Source of the DNA: Faecalicatena contorta
GTDB taxonomy: Bacteria > Bacillota > Clostridia > Lachnospirales > Lachnospiraceae
DNA: 42,235 bases
Direction: 5' to 3'
Assembly (NCBI RefSeq): GCF_021531995.1
Contig: NZ_JAFBIZ010000014.1
Coordinates: forward strand, 1-42,235
This document shows positions 23,398 to 32,103 of the stretch, piece by piece. Numbering within the stretch: the first letter of the stretch is position 1; every line of letters begins with the position of its first letter. The notes under the pieces were generated by a model. It searched no databases and was not told where the DNA came from. It saw nothing but the letters and a program-made list of their open reading frames with translations. The position numbers and the translations under genes were made by a program.

Positions 23398-25740
23398 ATG
23401 ACGCTAAAGGAATTACCAATCGGAAAAAGTGCAACCGTTCTTACGGTGGGCGGAGAAGGAGCTTTAAGACAACATTTTCTTGATATGGGTCTCATTCCGG
23501 GTGCTGATGTCACGATGGTCAAGTATGCACCGATGGGAGACCCGGTAGAACTTCGGGTACATAGTTATGAGCTGACACTGAGACTGGCAGATGCAGAGAA
23601 GATTGACATTGAAAATGTCAGGGATGCCGTCGAAGTTCCGGAAAAGACGGAGAAGAAGATGATACCGCATCCGGGACTCGGAGAAGGCGGAAAATACCAT
23701 GAGAAAGCAGATGAGAATCCGCTTCCGGAAGGAACCACACTGACATTTGCTCTGGCAGGCAATCAGAACTGCGGAAAGACGACTCTGTTTAATCAGCTGA
23801 CCGGATCGAATCAGCATGTGGGAAATTTCCCGGGTGTTACGGTAGACCGAAAAGATGGTGTTATCAAAGGTCATGCGGATACACTGGTCACGGACCTTCC
23901 TGGTATCTATTCCATGTCTCCGTATTCCAGTGAGGAGATTGTAACACGCAACTTTGTGTTAAATGAGCATCCAAAGGGAATTATCAATATCGTAGATGCG
24001 ACAAATATCGAGCGGAATATGTATCTGACGATGCAGCTGATGGAGCTGGATATTCCGATGGTTCTTGCGTTGAATATGATGGATGAAGTGTGGGAAAACG
24101 GAGGCTCCATTCTGGTCAATGAGATGGAAAACGAACTGGGGATTCCGGTTATTCCGATCTCTGCGGCGAAGAATGAAGGAATTGATGAGCTGGTACAGCA
24201 TGCGCTTCATGTAGCAAAGTATCAGGAGCGTCCGAGCAGACAGGACTTCTGTGATGCGGATGACAACGGCGGAGCCGTGCACAGATGCCTGCACGGAATC
24301 ATGCATCTGATTGAGGATCATGCAAGGGAAGCGGATATTCCGGTCCGGTTTGCGGCATGTAAGCTGGCAGAGGGAGATCAGCTGATTCTGGAGCAGCTTC
24401 ATCTGGATCAGAATGAACAGGACTTGCTTGAGCATATTGTAAAGCAGATGGAGATGGAACGCGGTCTTGACCGTTCGGCTGCGATCGCGGATATGCGTTT
24501 TACATTTATTGAAAAAGTATGTAAAGAGACGGTGGTAAAGCCAAGAGAAAGCAGAGAACACTTAAGAAGTATGCGGATGGACAAGATCCTGACGGGAAAA
24601 TATACGGCGATCCCCTGCTTTATTGGGATTATGGCAGCCGTGTTCTGGCTGACTTTTAACGTGATCGGTGCGGCGCTTGCGGATCTTCTGGATCTGGGAG
24701 TTACGGCGCTTACAGATGCGGTGGATGCGACATTGACGGCATGGAAAGTCAACGAAGTGCTACATTCACTGGTGATTGATGGTGTTTTTAATGGTGTGGG
24801 AAGTGTCTTAAGCTTCCTTCCGATCATCGTGACACTGTTCTTCTTTCTATCCATTCTGGAAGACAGTGGATATATGGCAAGAGTTGCATTTGTGATGGAT
24901 AAGCTGCTCAGGAAGATTGGTCTGTCGGGCCGCAGTATTGTTCCGATGCTGATCGGGTTCGGCTGCACGGTTCCGGGCGTTATGGCAAGCCGAACACTTC
25001 CGTCTGAGCGGGACCGTAAGATGACGATCCTTCTGACCCCATTTATGAGCTGTTCTGCCAAGCTTCCGATCTATGCGTTTTTCACAGCGGCATTCTTTCC
25101 GGAAAACGGGGCAGTTGTCATGATCGCGTTGTACTTCGGGGGCATTCTTGCCGGAATCCTGATGGCGATCCTGCTTCGCGGAACGATGTTCCGGGGAGAA
25201 GCAGTTCCGTTTGTCATGGAGCTTCCGAATTACCGGATGCCGGGAGCGAAGAATGTCGGACAGCTGTTGTGGGAAAAAGCAAAAGATTTTCTGCAGAGAG
25301 CATTTACAGTTATCTTTATCGCAACTATTATAATCTGGTTTTTGCAGACATTTGATCTGCATATGAATGTAGTAACGGATTCACAGAACAGTATTCTGGC
25401 AATGATCGCCGGAGTGATCGCACCGGTATTTGCTCCGCTTGGATTTGGAGACTGGAGAATCTCGACGGCTTTGATTACCGGATTTATGGCAAAGGAAAGC
25501 GTAGTGTCCACGCTTTCGGTACTGTTCGGAACGACCGCACAACTGGCAGGTGTAATCACACCGCTGGCGGCAGCAAGCCTTCTGGTGTTCTGTCTGCTGT
25601 ACACACCCTGTGTTGCGGCAGTGGCATCAATTAAGAGAGAGTTGGGATCCAGGTGGGCGGCAGGTGTTGTAGTCGGCCAGTGTGTGGTAGCGTGGATTGC
25701 GGCTTTTCTGGTAAAATGTGTTGGAATGTTATTGATATAA
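23398..25740 (+). CDS. feoB: FeoA-FeoB fusion ferrous iron transporter
   Basis: A 780-residue fusion. Residues 1-75 are the SH3-like FeoA domain (IGKSATVLTVGG, FLDMGLIPGA). After a charged linker, the FeoB G-protein domain has G1 GNQNCGKTT (121-129), a G2/G3 region HVGNFPGVTVDR and DLPGIYSMSPYSSEE, and G4 NMMD. The membrane core from about residue 400 carries the paired gate motifs, including GFGCTVPGVMASR and MSCSAKLPIYAF. It imports Fe(II). Fusion of FeoA to FeoB occurs in some Clostridia and makes a separate feoA unnecessary. Confidence 0.96.
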   Translation: MTLKELPIGKSATVLTVGGEGALRQHFLDMGLIPGADVTMVKYAPMGDPVELRVHSYELTLRLADAEKIDIENVRDAVEVPEKTEKKMIPHPGLGEGGKYHEKADENPLPEGTTLTFALAGNQNCGKTTLFNQLTGSNQHVGNFPGVTVDRKDGVIKGHADTLVTDLPGIYSMSPYSSEEIVTRNFVLNEHPKGIINIVDATNIERNMYLTMQLMELDIPMVLALNMMDEVWENGGSILVNEMENELGIPVIPISAAKNEGIDELVQHALHVAKYQERPSRQDFCDADDNGGAVHRCLHGIMHLIEDHAREADIPVRFAACKLAEGDQLILEQLHLDQNEQDLLEHIVKQMEMERGLDRSAAIADMRFTFIEKVCKETVVKPRESREHLRSMRMDKILTGKYTAIPCFIGIMAAVFWLTFNVIGAALADLLDLGVTALTDAVDATLTAWKVNEVLHSLVIDGVFNGVGSVLSFLPIIVTLFFFLSILEDSGYMARVAFVMDKLLRKIGLSGRSIVPMLIGFGCTVPGVMASRTLPSERDRKMTILLTPFMSCSAKLPIYAFFTAAFFPENGAVVMIALYFGGILAGILMAILLRGTMFRGEAVPFVMELPNYRMPGAKNVGQLLWEKAKDFLQRAFTVIFIATIIIWFLQTFDLHMNVVTDSQNSILAMIAGVIAPVFAPLGFGDWRISTALITGFMAKESVVSTLSVLFGTTAQLAGVITPLAAASLLVFCLLYTPCVAAVASIKRELGSRWAAGVVVGQCVVAWIAAFLVKCVGMLLI

Positions 25741-25792
25741 GAATAGTATGGATATGAGAATCCTGTCTATGCAGGGATGTCTATCAGTACGA

Positions 25793-25836
25793 AAAACAGC
25801 AGTCCGAGGAAGAGTATTCTTCCGGGCTGCTGTTTT
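25793..25836. terminator. Bidirectional terminator between feoAB and the reductase gene
   Basis: A stem of about 20 bp with minor mismatches pairs AAAACAGCAGTCCGAGGAAG (from 25793) with the segment ending CTGCTGTTTT at 25836, with a 3-nt loop. A-rich left and T-rich right ends let it serve the convergent genes on both sides. Confidence 0.88.
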
Positions 25837-25858
25837 CTGAGTATAGGAAAGTAGATGT

Positions 25859-27010
25859 CTATAACATTTCAATGAATGCGGCGATACGGGTATTCAGCTG
25901 TCCGATATCCGCCTGAGAATAATCAGTTTCTACATTAATGTATGGAAGTCCTTTCTGTTCGTTGACGAATCTGCGAATTGCAAGAGTCTCTACATTATAA
26001 GTATGGCATGCCTGTAAGGTCATCTCCAGGACACCGTCTACTTTGTATTCATCGATCAGTCTTCCGAGCAGTTCCAGTCTGTTCGGGTTCGGGGTCATAA
26101 CAGAGCATCCGATGTTCAGATAACGTCTTGCGAGTGCATCGTATACATCCGGATTGTCTTCGTCCACCAGTTTATCTATGGATTTGGCACCGCTGCAGTT
26201 CTCGTAGGTTACAACGACACCGCCGTTGTCTTCAACTGCACGAATGACTTTTTCCGTTGCGCCCCCGATCGGACATCCGGTGATCAGGATACGTGGCTTT
26301 TTCTCCAGCATCTTTCCTTCGGCATATTCTGCATTGATCTTTGCGGTCAGTGCATCTACTTCTGCCGGGATAGCAGAACGGTCAAACTTAAAGCCGCTGC
26401 CATATAATACCTTGAACAGATCCTGACCGGTGATCGGAGCCGGGTCATTCTGCATCACAGAGTACAGATTCTTTAACGAACGTCTTACTTTATTTTCTTC
26501 CTTGATTGCTGCACGAATGTCATCTTCTGTAATGGTTACATTGAATTTCTGTTCCAGATATTCTTTAAAGCGGATTATTTCACTTTTCCAGAGCTTTAAT
26601 GCTTCTTCTCCCTGTGTGTTCGGGAGTTCCATGATAAACACATCTTTAAATTCACGCATATATTCATACATTTTCTTCTTTCCATCACAGGTAGTTTCCC
26701 CGACAACAACATCTGAAAAGTAGAAAAAAGGACATTTATCCGTTTTGGCAAAACCATAACTGGATTTGATCAATGGACAGAGATTCTTCGGCAGGTCTTT
26801 TTCGGCCTCAGCGATGGTCTCATCGGAAGTGGAGCATAATCCTACGGTCGCTGCACCCATCGCCATGGCAATTTCTTTGGGAAAATAAGTGCAGTATGCT
26901 CCGACAACCGGAACGCCTTTGTCCTTTAATGTTTTTACTGCCAGAAAAGAATTCTTTCTCTGCTCTGCAAATTCTTCAAATACCTCTGGCAAATCTTTAA
27001 TTACTTCCAT
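25859..27010 (-). CDS. Double-cubane-cluster-type reductase (2-hydroxyacyl-CoA dehydratase family, YjiM-like)
   Basis: A 383-residue protein of the HgdB/YjiM family. Cysteines at 40, 59, 78, 93 and 108 include LCPLIKSSYG and GETTCDGKKK, the segment shared with double-cubane-cluster proteins. A second domain has ITGCPIGGATEKV and YENCSGAKS. Such proteins are ATP-dependent low-potential reductases fed by an ASKHA activase; the activase is encoded across the divergent region at 30155. Physiological substrates are unknown for this type. C40, C78, C93 and C108 have the same 38/15/15 spacing in the paralogue at 28496. Confidence 0.85.
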   Translation of the reverse strand: MEVIKDLPEVFEEFAEQRKNSFLAVKTLKDKGVPVVGAYCTYFPKEIAMAMGAATVGLCSTSDETIAEAEKDLPKNLCPLIKSSYGFAKTDKCPFFYFSDVVVGETTCDGKKKMYEYMREFKDVFIMELPNTQGEEALKLWKSEIIRFKEYLEQKFNVTITEDDIRAAIKEENKVRRSLKNLYSVMQNDPAPITGQDLFKVLYGSGFKFDRSAIPAEVDALTAKINAEYAEGKMLEKKPRILITGCPIGGATEKVIRAVEDNGGVVVTYENCSGAKSIDKLVDEDNPDVYDALARRYLNIGCSVMTPNPNRLELLGRLIDEYKVDGVLEMTLQACHTYNVETLAIRRFVNEQKGLPYINVETDYSQADIGQLNTRIAAFIEML

Positions 27011-27151
27011 ATCTATACCTCCGTATCATGCGTTGTTTCATATCAATTATCATACCATCAGTTAGGTGTGTACGGTAATAGGAAATATTAATGAATGCAT
27101 GCAACTATAAAAGAAATCTATAAGAAATATCAGCACAGTATGGATGCCTCG

Positions 27152-27180
27152 TTCACAGATTTATAAATATCTGTTACAAT
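27152..27180 (+). promoter_or_regulatory. Promoter of the desulfurase-reductase-activase operon
   Basis: TTCACA (27152-27157) and TACAAT (27175-27180) are separated by 17 nt, 29 nt before the start codon. It is divergent from the reductase gene at 25859, whose own -10 may be TATGAT on the minus strand (27054-27049). Confidence 0.7.
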
Positions 27181-27209
27181 AAATGTAATGTTAATATGGA
27201 GGAGTCAGT

Positions 27210-28364
27210 ATGGGGAAAAGGATCTATTTTGATAACGGAAGTACTTCCTGGCCGAAAGCGCCAAAAGTGGCGGAAGCAATGGCGGGGCTTCTGGAGCAGG
27301 GCGCATACAATATTAATCGGGGTAATTATGAAGGCGCCTATGAGGTGGAGGGCCTGGTACTGGAGACACGGATGCAGCTCGCGAGACTGTTTCATTCTGC
27401 GGATTCCAGGCGTGTGATCTTTACACCGGGGATCACGCATTCGCTGAATTACTTTATCAAGGGATATTTAAAAAGCGGGGACCACGTTCTGGTCACCGGC
27501 ATGGAACACAATGCGGTCATGCGTCCGTTAAAGCAGATGGAAGGAAGAGGCGTGAGCTATGACATGGTGCGCACCGCCGGGGACGGAACGGTACTGCCGG
27601 AGGATGTGGAACGCGCGATCCGGCCGGAGACCCGGGCGGTAATTATGCTGCATGCATCGAATGTATGTGGTACCATCGTACCGATTCGAGAGATCGGAGA
27701 GATCTGTGAACGCCACCATCTGTTCTTTGCTGTGGATACGGCACAGAGTGCCGGCACGATCGATGTGGACATGCAGGCGTGTCATATCGATTTTCTTGCA
27801 TTTACGGGGCATAAGGGATTGCTTGGACCCCAGGGAATCGGAGGATTTCTGATCTCGGAAGCTCTGGACGCAGAGATGACGCCTTATATCGCAGGCGGCA
27901 CCGGAAGTCAGTCGGATTCTCTGGATATGCCGGATTATCTGCCGGATAAGTATGAGAGCGGAACGCTGAATCTGCCGGGCATCATCGGTCTGCACGCGGC
28001 GCTTTCCTATCTGGAAGAGACCGGGATCCGGACAATCCATCAGAAGAAGATGGCGCTTACACAGTATTTTCTGGAACGTGTGCAGGAACTTCCGGGGATC
28101 CGGATTGCCGGAAAGCAGGGGATCAGAGACCGTGTGGCTGTGGTCTCGCTGGACTTTGAAGAAGCAGACAATGCGGTGGTGGCATTTGAACTGGAACAGC
28201 AGTACGGCATCATGACACGGGTGGGGCTTCACTGTGCACCGATGGCACATAAGGCTCTCCATACGTACCCACAGGGGACGGTACGTTTTGCGTTTGGAGC
28301 AGCGAATACCAGAGAAGAGATTGAATGCTGCATGGAGGGAATCCGGGAGATACTTGGTATATAG
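27210..28364 (+). CDS. Class-V aminotransferase-fold cysteine desulfurase family protein (EF2568-like)
   Basis: A 384-residue PLP enzyme behind GGAGGAG. D176 in AVDTAQSAG and the Schiff-base K202 in FTGHKGLLGPQG are present. A catalytic-type cysteine (C342) lies in GLHCAPMAHK, the position used by desulfurases and selenocysteine lyases. It should release sulfur from cysteine, or selenium from selenocysteine, as a persulfide. The EF2568-type subfamily is known beside selenium-dependent hydroxylase genes. Here it heads an operon with a double-cubane reductase and a Se/S-carrier-like protein, suggesting dedicated sulfur or selenium delivery. Confidence 0.85.
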   Translation: MGKRIYFDNGSTSWPKAPKVAEAMAGLLEQGAYNINRGNYEGAYEVEGLVLETRMQLARLFHSADSRRVIFTPGITHSLNYFIKGYLKSGDHVLVTGMEHNAVMRPLKQMEGRGVSYDMVRTAGDGTVLPEDVERAIRPETRAVIMLHASNVCGTIVPIREIGEICERHHLFFAVDTAQSAGTIDVDMQACHIDFLAFTGHKGLLGPQGIGGFLISEALDAEMTPYIAGGTGSQSDSLDMPDYLPDKYESGTLNLPGIIGLHAALSYLEETGIRTIHQKKMALTQYFLERVQELPGIRIAGKQGIRDRVAVVSLDFEEADNAVVAFELEQQYGIMTRVGLHCAPMAHKALHTYPQGTVRFAFGAANTREEIECCMEGIREILGI

Positions 28365-28495
28365 AAAAAACAAATAAATAGAACATTTATATCAAAATTA
28401 ACGATAAACAATTGGTTTAGTATGCATTGCTCTTAACTCCTAAAAATGGTACGGTTGACTTATCAAAAAGTCATTCAGAACAGGAGGAAAATAGT

Positions 28496-29770
28496 ATGGC
28501 TGATTATCGTAAAATGTGGGAAGATCTGGGGATGAATCTTGAACTGCACGATCAATTGTGTGAGGTACTTCCGCAGGCATTTGGAGATGTGTTCTTATCC
28601 CAGGAAAATCGTCCGGACAGTATGGACTATTACAATATGGTTGTGGCAGATATCCATGGCATCCGGCCGGCGGAGCTGATCGAACACCAGAAAAAGGGCG
28701 GAAAAGTGTTCGGTACATTCTGCGTATACGTTCCGGATGAGATCGTATTTGCGGCAGATGCAATTGCAACCGGATTGTGCGGCGGATCCCAGTTCTGGGT
28801 ACCGGGTGGCGAGAAGGTGCTTCCAACCAACACCTGTCCATTGATCAAAGCGTCTGTCGGCGCAAGACTGGATCGTACCTGCCCATTCTTCCGGATCGCA
28901 GATATGTATATTGGAGAGACAACCTGTGACGGTAAGAAGAAAGCATGGGAGATTCTGGGAGAGGACGTACCGGTGCATGTGATGGATCTTCCGCAGATGA
29001 AACGTGCAAAAGACGTGAAAGCATGGGCAGAAGAGATCGAGACATTCAAGAATGTAGTGGAAGAATTTACCGGCAACGAAGTCACTGCAGAGAAGCTTGC
29101 TGACAGCATTAAGCTGATCAACAATAAGAGAAAAGCACTGGCACGTCTGTACGACCTTCGCAAGAATGAAAATCTTCCGATCAGCGGCCGTGATGTACTT
29201 CTGATCTCTCAGATCGCATTCTATGATGATCCGGCAAGATTCACGCAGATGACCAACAAGCTGTGTGACGAACTGGATCAGCGCGTAAAAGACGGTGTGA
29301 GTGTCGTTCCTGCAGGAACCAAACGTATCATGCTGACCGGAACACCACTTGCAATTCCGAACTGGAAGTTACATAATATAGTAGAGACCAGCGGCGGCGC
29401 AGTTGTCTGTGAAGAGATGTGTACCGGAACCAGATACTTCGAGAATCTGGTGGATGAGACAAAGACAACACTTCCGGAGCAGTACATGGCACTCGCAGAG
29501 AGATACATGAACATCAACTGTGCATGCTTCACACCAAACAGCGGCCGTATTGATGATATCTTACGTCTCGCAAAAGAATACAAGGTGGACGGTATCATTG
29601 ATGTGAACCTGAAGTTCTGTAATCTGTACGATACAGAAGGATACTTCGTAGAACGCGCAATGAAAGAAGCAGGAATCCCGGTACTCGGCATCGAGACGGA
29701 TTATACAGACAGCGATGCACAGCAGCTTCGTACCAGAGTCAGCGCATTCATAGAGATGCTGAACAACTAG
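28496..29770 (+). CDS. Double-cubane-cluster-type reductase, second copy
   Basis: A 424-residue paralogue of the product of 25859-27010. ATG 28496 follows CAGGAGGAAA and is preferred over 28427. The N-terminus is longer by about 36 residues. Conserved cysteines are C76 (FCVYVP), C95, C114 (NTCPLIKAS), C129 (TCPFF) and C144 (GETTCDGKKK), with later ones in EEMCTGTRY and NINCACFTPN. It is followed by a Se/S-carrier-like gene and the activase, its likely electron donor. The 131-nt gap after the desulfurase gene shows no clear second promoter. Confidence 0.86.
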   Translation: MADYRKMWEDLGMNLELHDQLCEVLPQAFGDVFLSQENRPDSMDYYNMVVADIHGIRPAELIEHQKKGGKVFGTFCVYVPDEIVFAADAIATGLCGGSQFWVPGGEKVLPTNTCPLIKASVGARLDRTCPFFRIADMYIGETTCDGKKKAWEILGEDVPVHVMDLPQMKRAKDVKAWAEEIETFKNVVEEFTGNEVTAEKLADSIKLINNKRKALARLYDLRKNENLPISGRDVLLISQIAFYDDPARFTQMTNKLCDELDQRVKDGVSVVPAGTKRIMLTGTPLAIPNWKLHNIVETSGGAVVCEEMCTGTRYFENLVDETKTTLPEQYMALAERYMNINCACFTPNSGRIDDILRLAKEYKVDGIIDVNLKFCNLYDTEGYFVERAMKEAGIPVLGIETDYTDSDAQQLRTRVSAFIEMLNN

Positions 29771-29789
29771 GATAGAGATGCTGAGCAAC
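29750..29789 (+). repeat. Near-perfect 18-bp duplication at the reductase stop codon
   Basis: ATAGAGATGCTGAACAAC (29750-29767) recurs as 29772-29789 with one mismatch. The copy lies just past the TAG stop. It is probably a small tandem duplication of the gene's end. Confidence 0.8.
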
Positions 29790-29839
29790 CGGGCTCGGAT
29801 GTGAGCTGTAACAGATTCGTATTCAGAAGAGGTGTTTTT

Positions 29840-30100
29840 ATGCCACAGATCCAGCATTATGTGCTATTTCCCAATCATGACAACGGGATGCGCCTGTATC
29901 AGGAATTAAAAGCCATGGGAATCCGGGCAACCATTGCTCCGACACCCAGATCTGCCAGCAAGTGCTGCGGAATCTCCTTACTGGTGCAGGAACAGGATAT
30001 CGATGCGATCAAGTCCTGTATCGAGGAACATCAGATCGAGATTCTGAAATTCGCTGCCATTGAGCGGGATGTGAACTCCCGGCGGGATAAGTATTGCTAA
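29840..30100 (+). CDS. Putative Se/S carrier protein (DUF3343 family)
   Basis: An 86-residue protein; ATG 29840 after AGAGGTG is preferred over a GTG at 29801. It matches the DUF3343 pattern: an initial YVLFPNHDNGMRLYQEL helix, a conserved P-T-P-R-x-S segment and a CC pair (C42-C43 in SKCCGISL). It has another cysteine at 60 and ends with a cysteine (C86). The family, renamed putative Se/S carrier, is associated with selenium and sulfur genes. It probably shuttles persulfide from the desulfurase at 27210 to a partner. Confidence 0.78.
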   Translation: MPQIQHYVLFPNHDNGMRLYQELKAMGIRATIAPTPRSASKCCGISLLVQEQDIDAIKSCIEEHQIEILKFAAIERDVNSRRDKYC

Positions 30101-30154
30101 AGAGGCAATGCAGACAAAAAGAAGTAAGTCATAACATGAAATGAGGTAAGAAAG

Positions 30155-30916
30155 ATGAACTATATAGGAATTGACATCGGATCCACTGCATCCAAAGTAG
30201 TTGTGAAAGGAGATGCAGATATCCAGTTTGTTCTGCCGACGGGATGGAGCAGCAAAGAGACCTGTATGACGATCAAAGAGCGTCTGCTGGAGAGCGGAGT
30301 GGATGTTCTGTCCGAGGATTCGAAAGTAGTGGCTACGGGATATGGACGTGTGGCAGTAGATTTTGCGGATCATGTAATCACGGAGATCACATGTCATGCA
30401 AGAGGTGGACGTGATATGGCCGGAGATGACTGTGCGATCATAGATGTGGGTGGTCAGGATACCAAGATCATTCTTGTGGGAAACGGTATGGTTCAGGATT
30501 TTCAGATGAACGACAAATGCTCTGCGGGAACCGGGAAGTTCCTGGAGATCATGGCAAACCGTCTGGGAGTGACGCTTCAGGAACTCTTTGATATGGCGGA
30601 TGCAGGAAAAGTCCTGCCGATCAGTTCTCTGTGTACCGTATTTGCAGAATCCGAAGTCATCAATTACATCGGAGAGGGGCAGAAAAGAGAAGACATCGCT
30701 GCCGGGGTTGTTGACTCCGTGGCGAATAAGGTTGCCCAGCTCGCCCAGAAGAAAAACCTGCCCGATAAGGTGATTCTGACAGGCGGATTAAGCAACAGCA
30801 CTTATTTTACCAGAATCCTTTCCGAAAAACTGGGACAGACGGTAGAACCGACAGAAAACGGAAGATACGCAGGGGCATTGGGGGCTGCACTGCTGGCAAA
30901 AGAGAAAAAGAGATAA
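30155..30916 (+). CDS. Acyl-CoA dehydratase-type activase / double-cubane reductase reductase (YjiL-like)
   Basis: A 253-residue ASKHA ATPase. Phosphate-binding motifs are GIDIGSTASK at the start and IIDVGGQDTK near residue 95; an adenosine motif TGGLSNS lies near 208. C122 (NDKCSAGTGKF) and C160 (SSLCTVFAES) supply the [4Fe-4S] cluster bridging the homodimer. It hydrolyses ATP to push electrons to very low potential onto the double-cubane reductases encoded at 28496 and probably 25859. It is last in its operon. Confidence 0.92.
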   Translation: MNYIGIDIGSTASKVVVKGDADIQFVLPTGWSSKETCMTIKERLLESGVDVLSEDSKVVATGYGRVAVDFADHVITEITCHARGGRDMAGDDCAIIDVGGQDTKIILVGNGMVQDFQMNDKCSAGTGKFLEIMANRLGVTLQELFDMADAGKVLPISSLCTVFAESEVINYIGEGQKREDIAAGVVDSVANKVAQLAQKKNLPDKVILTGGLSNSTYFTRILSEKLGQTVEPTENGRYAGALGAALLAKEKKR

Positions 30917-30982
30917 AAGATAAAAAGATAAAAAGAGAACTGAATCCGCAAGATTCATTCACATATCACATAAGGAAGAAAG

Positions 30983-31027
30983 AAGACCCGATAAATCGAG
31001 AGAAAGATTTGTCGGGTCTTTTGTTGT
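30983..31027 (+). terminator. Intrinsic terminator after the activase operon
   Basis: Arms 30983-30997 (AAGACCCGATAAATC) and 31006-31020 pair over 15 bp with one wobble and an 8-nt loop. TTGTTG follows. Confidence 0.85.
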
Positions 31028-31069
31028 GGTGCGCTATAGTATCATTTGACTGCACCATAGTGGATTGGG

Positions 31070-31315
31070 CGGATAGAAAGAAGAATTACAGGGAACCTAT
31101 CTGCCCAAAATCGAGAAAAGAAAGGTCGTAGAAACTGGTTTTTCAGATAGGATGGGGAAAAACGAAGCATCTATCTGTAAAAAACTAAGAAAAAAAGAGA
31201 TATAGGGGCGAATTTTACAGATAGGATGAGGAAAAACGAAGATTCTATCTGATATAAAGCAAGATAAAGGTGAAAATTAAGCAGATAGGAAATGGAATTA
31301 TAAAAGAGCTATCTG
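31070..31315. repeat. Array of four regularly spaced 34-nt inverted-repeat units
   Basis: Each unit is C(A/G)GATAG, 20 nt, CTATCTG, exactly 34 nt long: 31070-31103, 31144-31177, 31218-31251, 31282-31315. Start-to-start spacing is 74, 74 and 64 nt. Units 2 and 3 share most of their loops (GAT-G-GGAAAAACGAAG type); units 1 and 4 have diverged. The purine-rich spacers look distantly related too, so this is a degenerate tandem repeat of about 74 bp. It occupies the gap between the activase terminator and the Rhs fragment, where no gene is visible. Confidence 0.85.
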
Positions 31316-31351
31316 ATTCTGGGATAATAAAATGTATGTGGTGTCTGAACA

Positions 31352-32064
31352 GTGAGAGATATTGAAGAGGCTACTGACTGCTATGGTGAAATATGTTATA
31401 ATGAAGCTGTCTATGACAGGAGCACTGGAGTATATTATCTGGGGGTAAGATATTATGATCCGGAAAACGTAAGATTTTTAACCAGAGACAGCTATCGGGG
31501 GGATAATAAGAATCCGGCCACCCTATATCTGTATGTATATTGTGCGAATAACCCGATTGCTTACGAAGATCCAGACGGACATATTGCAGTTTCGAGAATG
31601 ATTGGTGGTATCGTAGGCGGTGTGGCAGGTGCCTGGATTGGGAAAAAGATCGCAAAAAAACCAAGGCCAATGGATGGAAGTATAGAAGCCCTTTCTGGTG
31701 GAGATTTTAAAAGAGGATTTGAAAATGGGGTGATAGGAAGTGTAATACCAGGGAAAAGAGCGATGGTAACAGGACTAACGGGAGCTGCGTTAAGTGTAAA
31801 AGATTCCATATTGGCAAGTCGAGAGGGAAAAAGTAAAAAAATAACGGTAATAATATTATTAATGCAGTTATGAGCGGAGTTATACAAGGAATGTTTGCAT
31901 TTGGAGGAAATGCAACAGGAATTTCAGGAGAGATGAACGAGTTAATTAATTCATTATCTTTAGCAGATAGAGTAGGAGGGCGTGTGATGCAGTGGATGGG
32001 AAAAGTAAATGAAAAAGGGGTTGAGATATCTTCACAAATAGTGGTTTCACATATATTTCAATGA
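31352..32064 (+). pseudogene. Rhs-repeat toxin C-terminal tip, truncated and frameshifted
   Basis: Residues 20-75 of the frame from GTG 31352 form the Rhs core end (STGVYYLGVRYYDPENVRFL, YVYCANNPIAYEDPDGH). A glycine-rich variable tip follows (GGIVGGVAGAWIGKKIA). The frame ends at 31873 just after a run of seven A (31835-31841). One frame over, the sequence stays open through VMSGVIQGMFAFGGN to 32064, giving a natural toxin tail. All upstream Rhs repeats and any secretion module are missing. It is an orphan tip displaced from a full rhs gene, or its recombination donor. Confidence 0.8.
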
Positions 32065-32103
32065 TTTTATTCCCAAAGAATTCGGGAGATAGAAGGCGCT
32101 TTT

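Noticed and set aside
24408-25061. 217-codon open frame antisense to feoB
   Set aside because: It lies opposite a strongly conserved transporter, has no ribosome site and encodes low-complexity residues; a codon-bias shadow.
27528-28373. 281-codon open frame antisense to the desulfurase gene
   Set aside because: The sense protein has all PLP-enzyme motifs; the antisense product is His/Cys/Arg-rich and matches nothing.
31070-31315. CRISPR-like geometry (34-nt units with 30-40-nt spacers)
   Set aside because: Only the 7-nt arms are conserved, the 20-nt centres differ, the spacers look related to each other and no cas gene is near.
31834-31843. Programmed -1 frameshift at the A-run in the Rhs tip
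   Set aside because: The A-run is not in register for a standard slippery heptamer and no downstream stem was seen; a plain indel is simpler.
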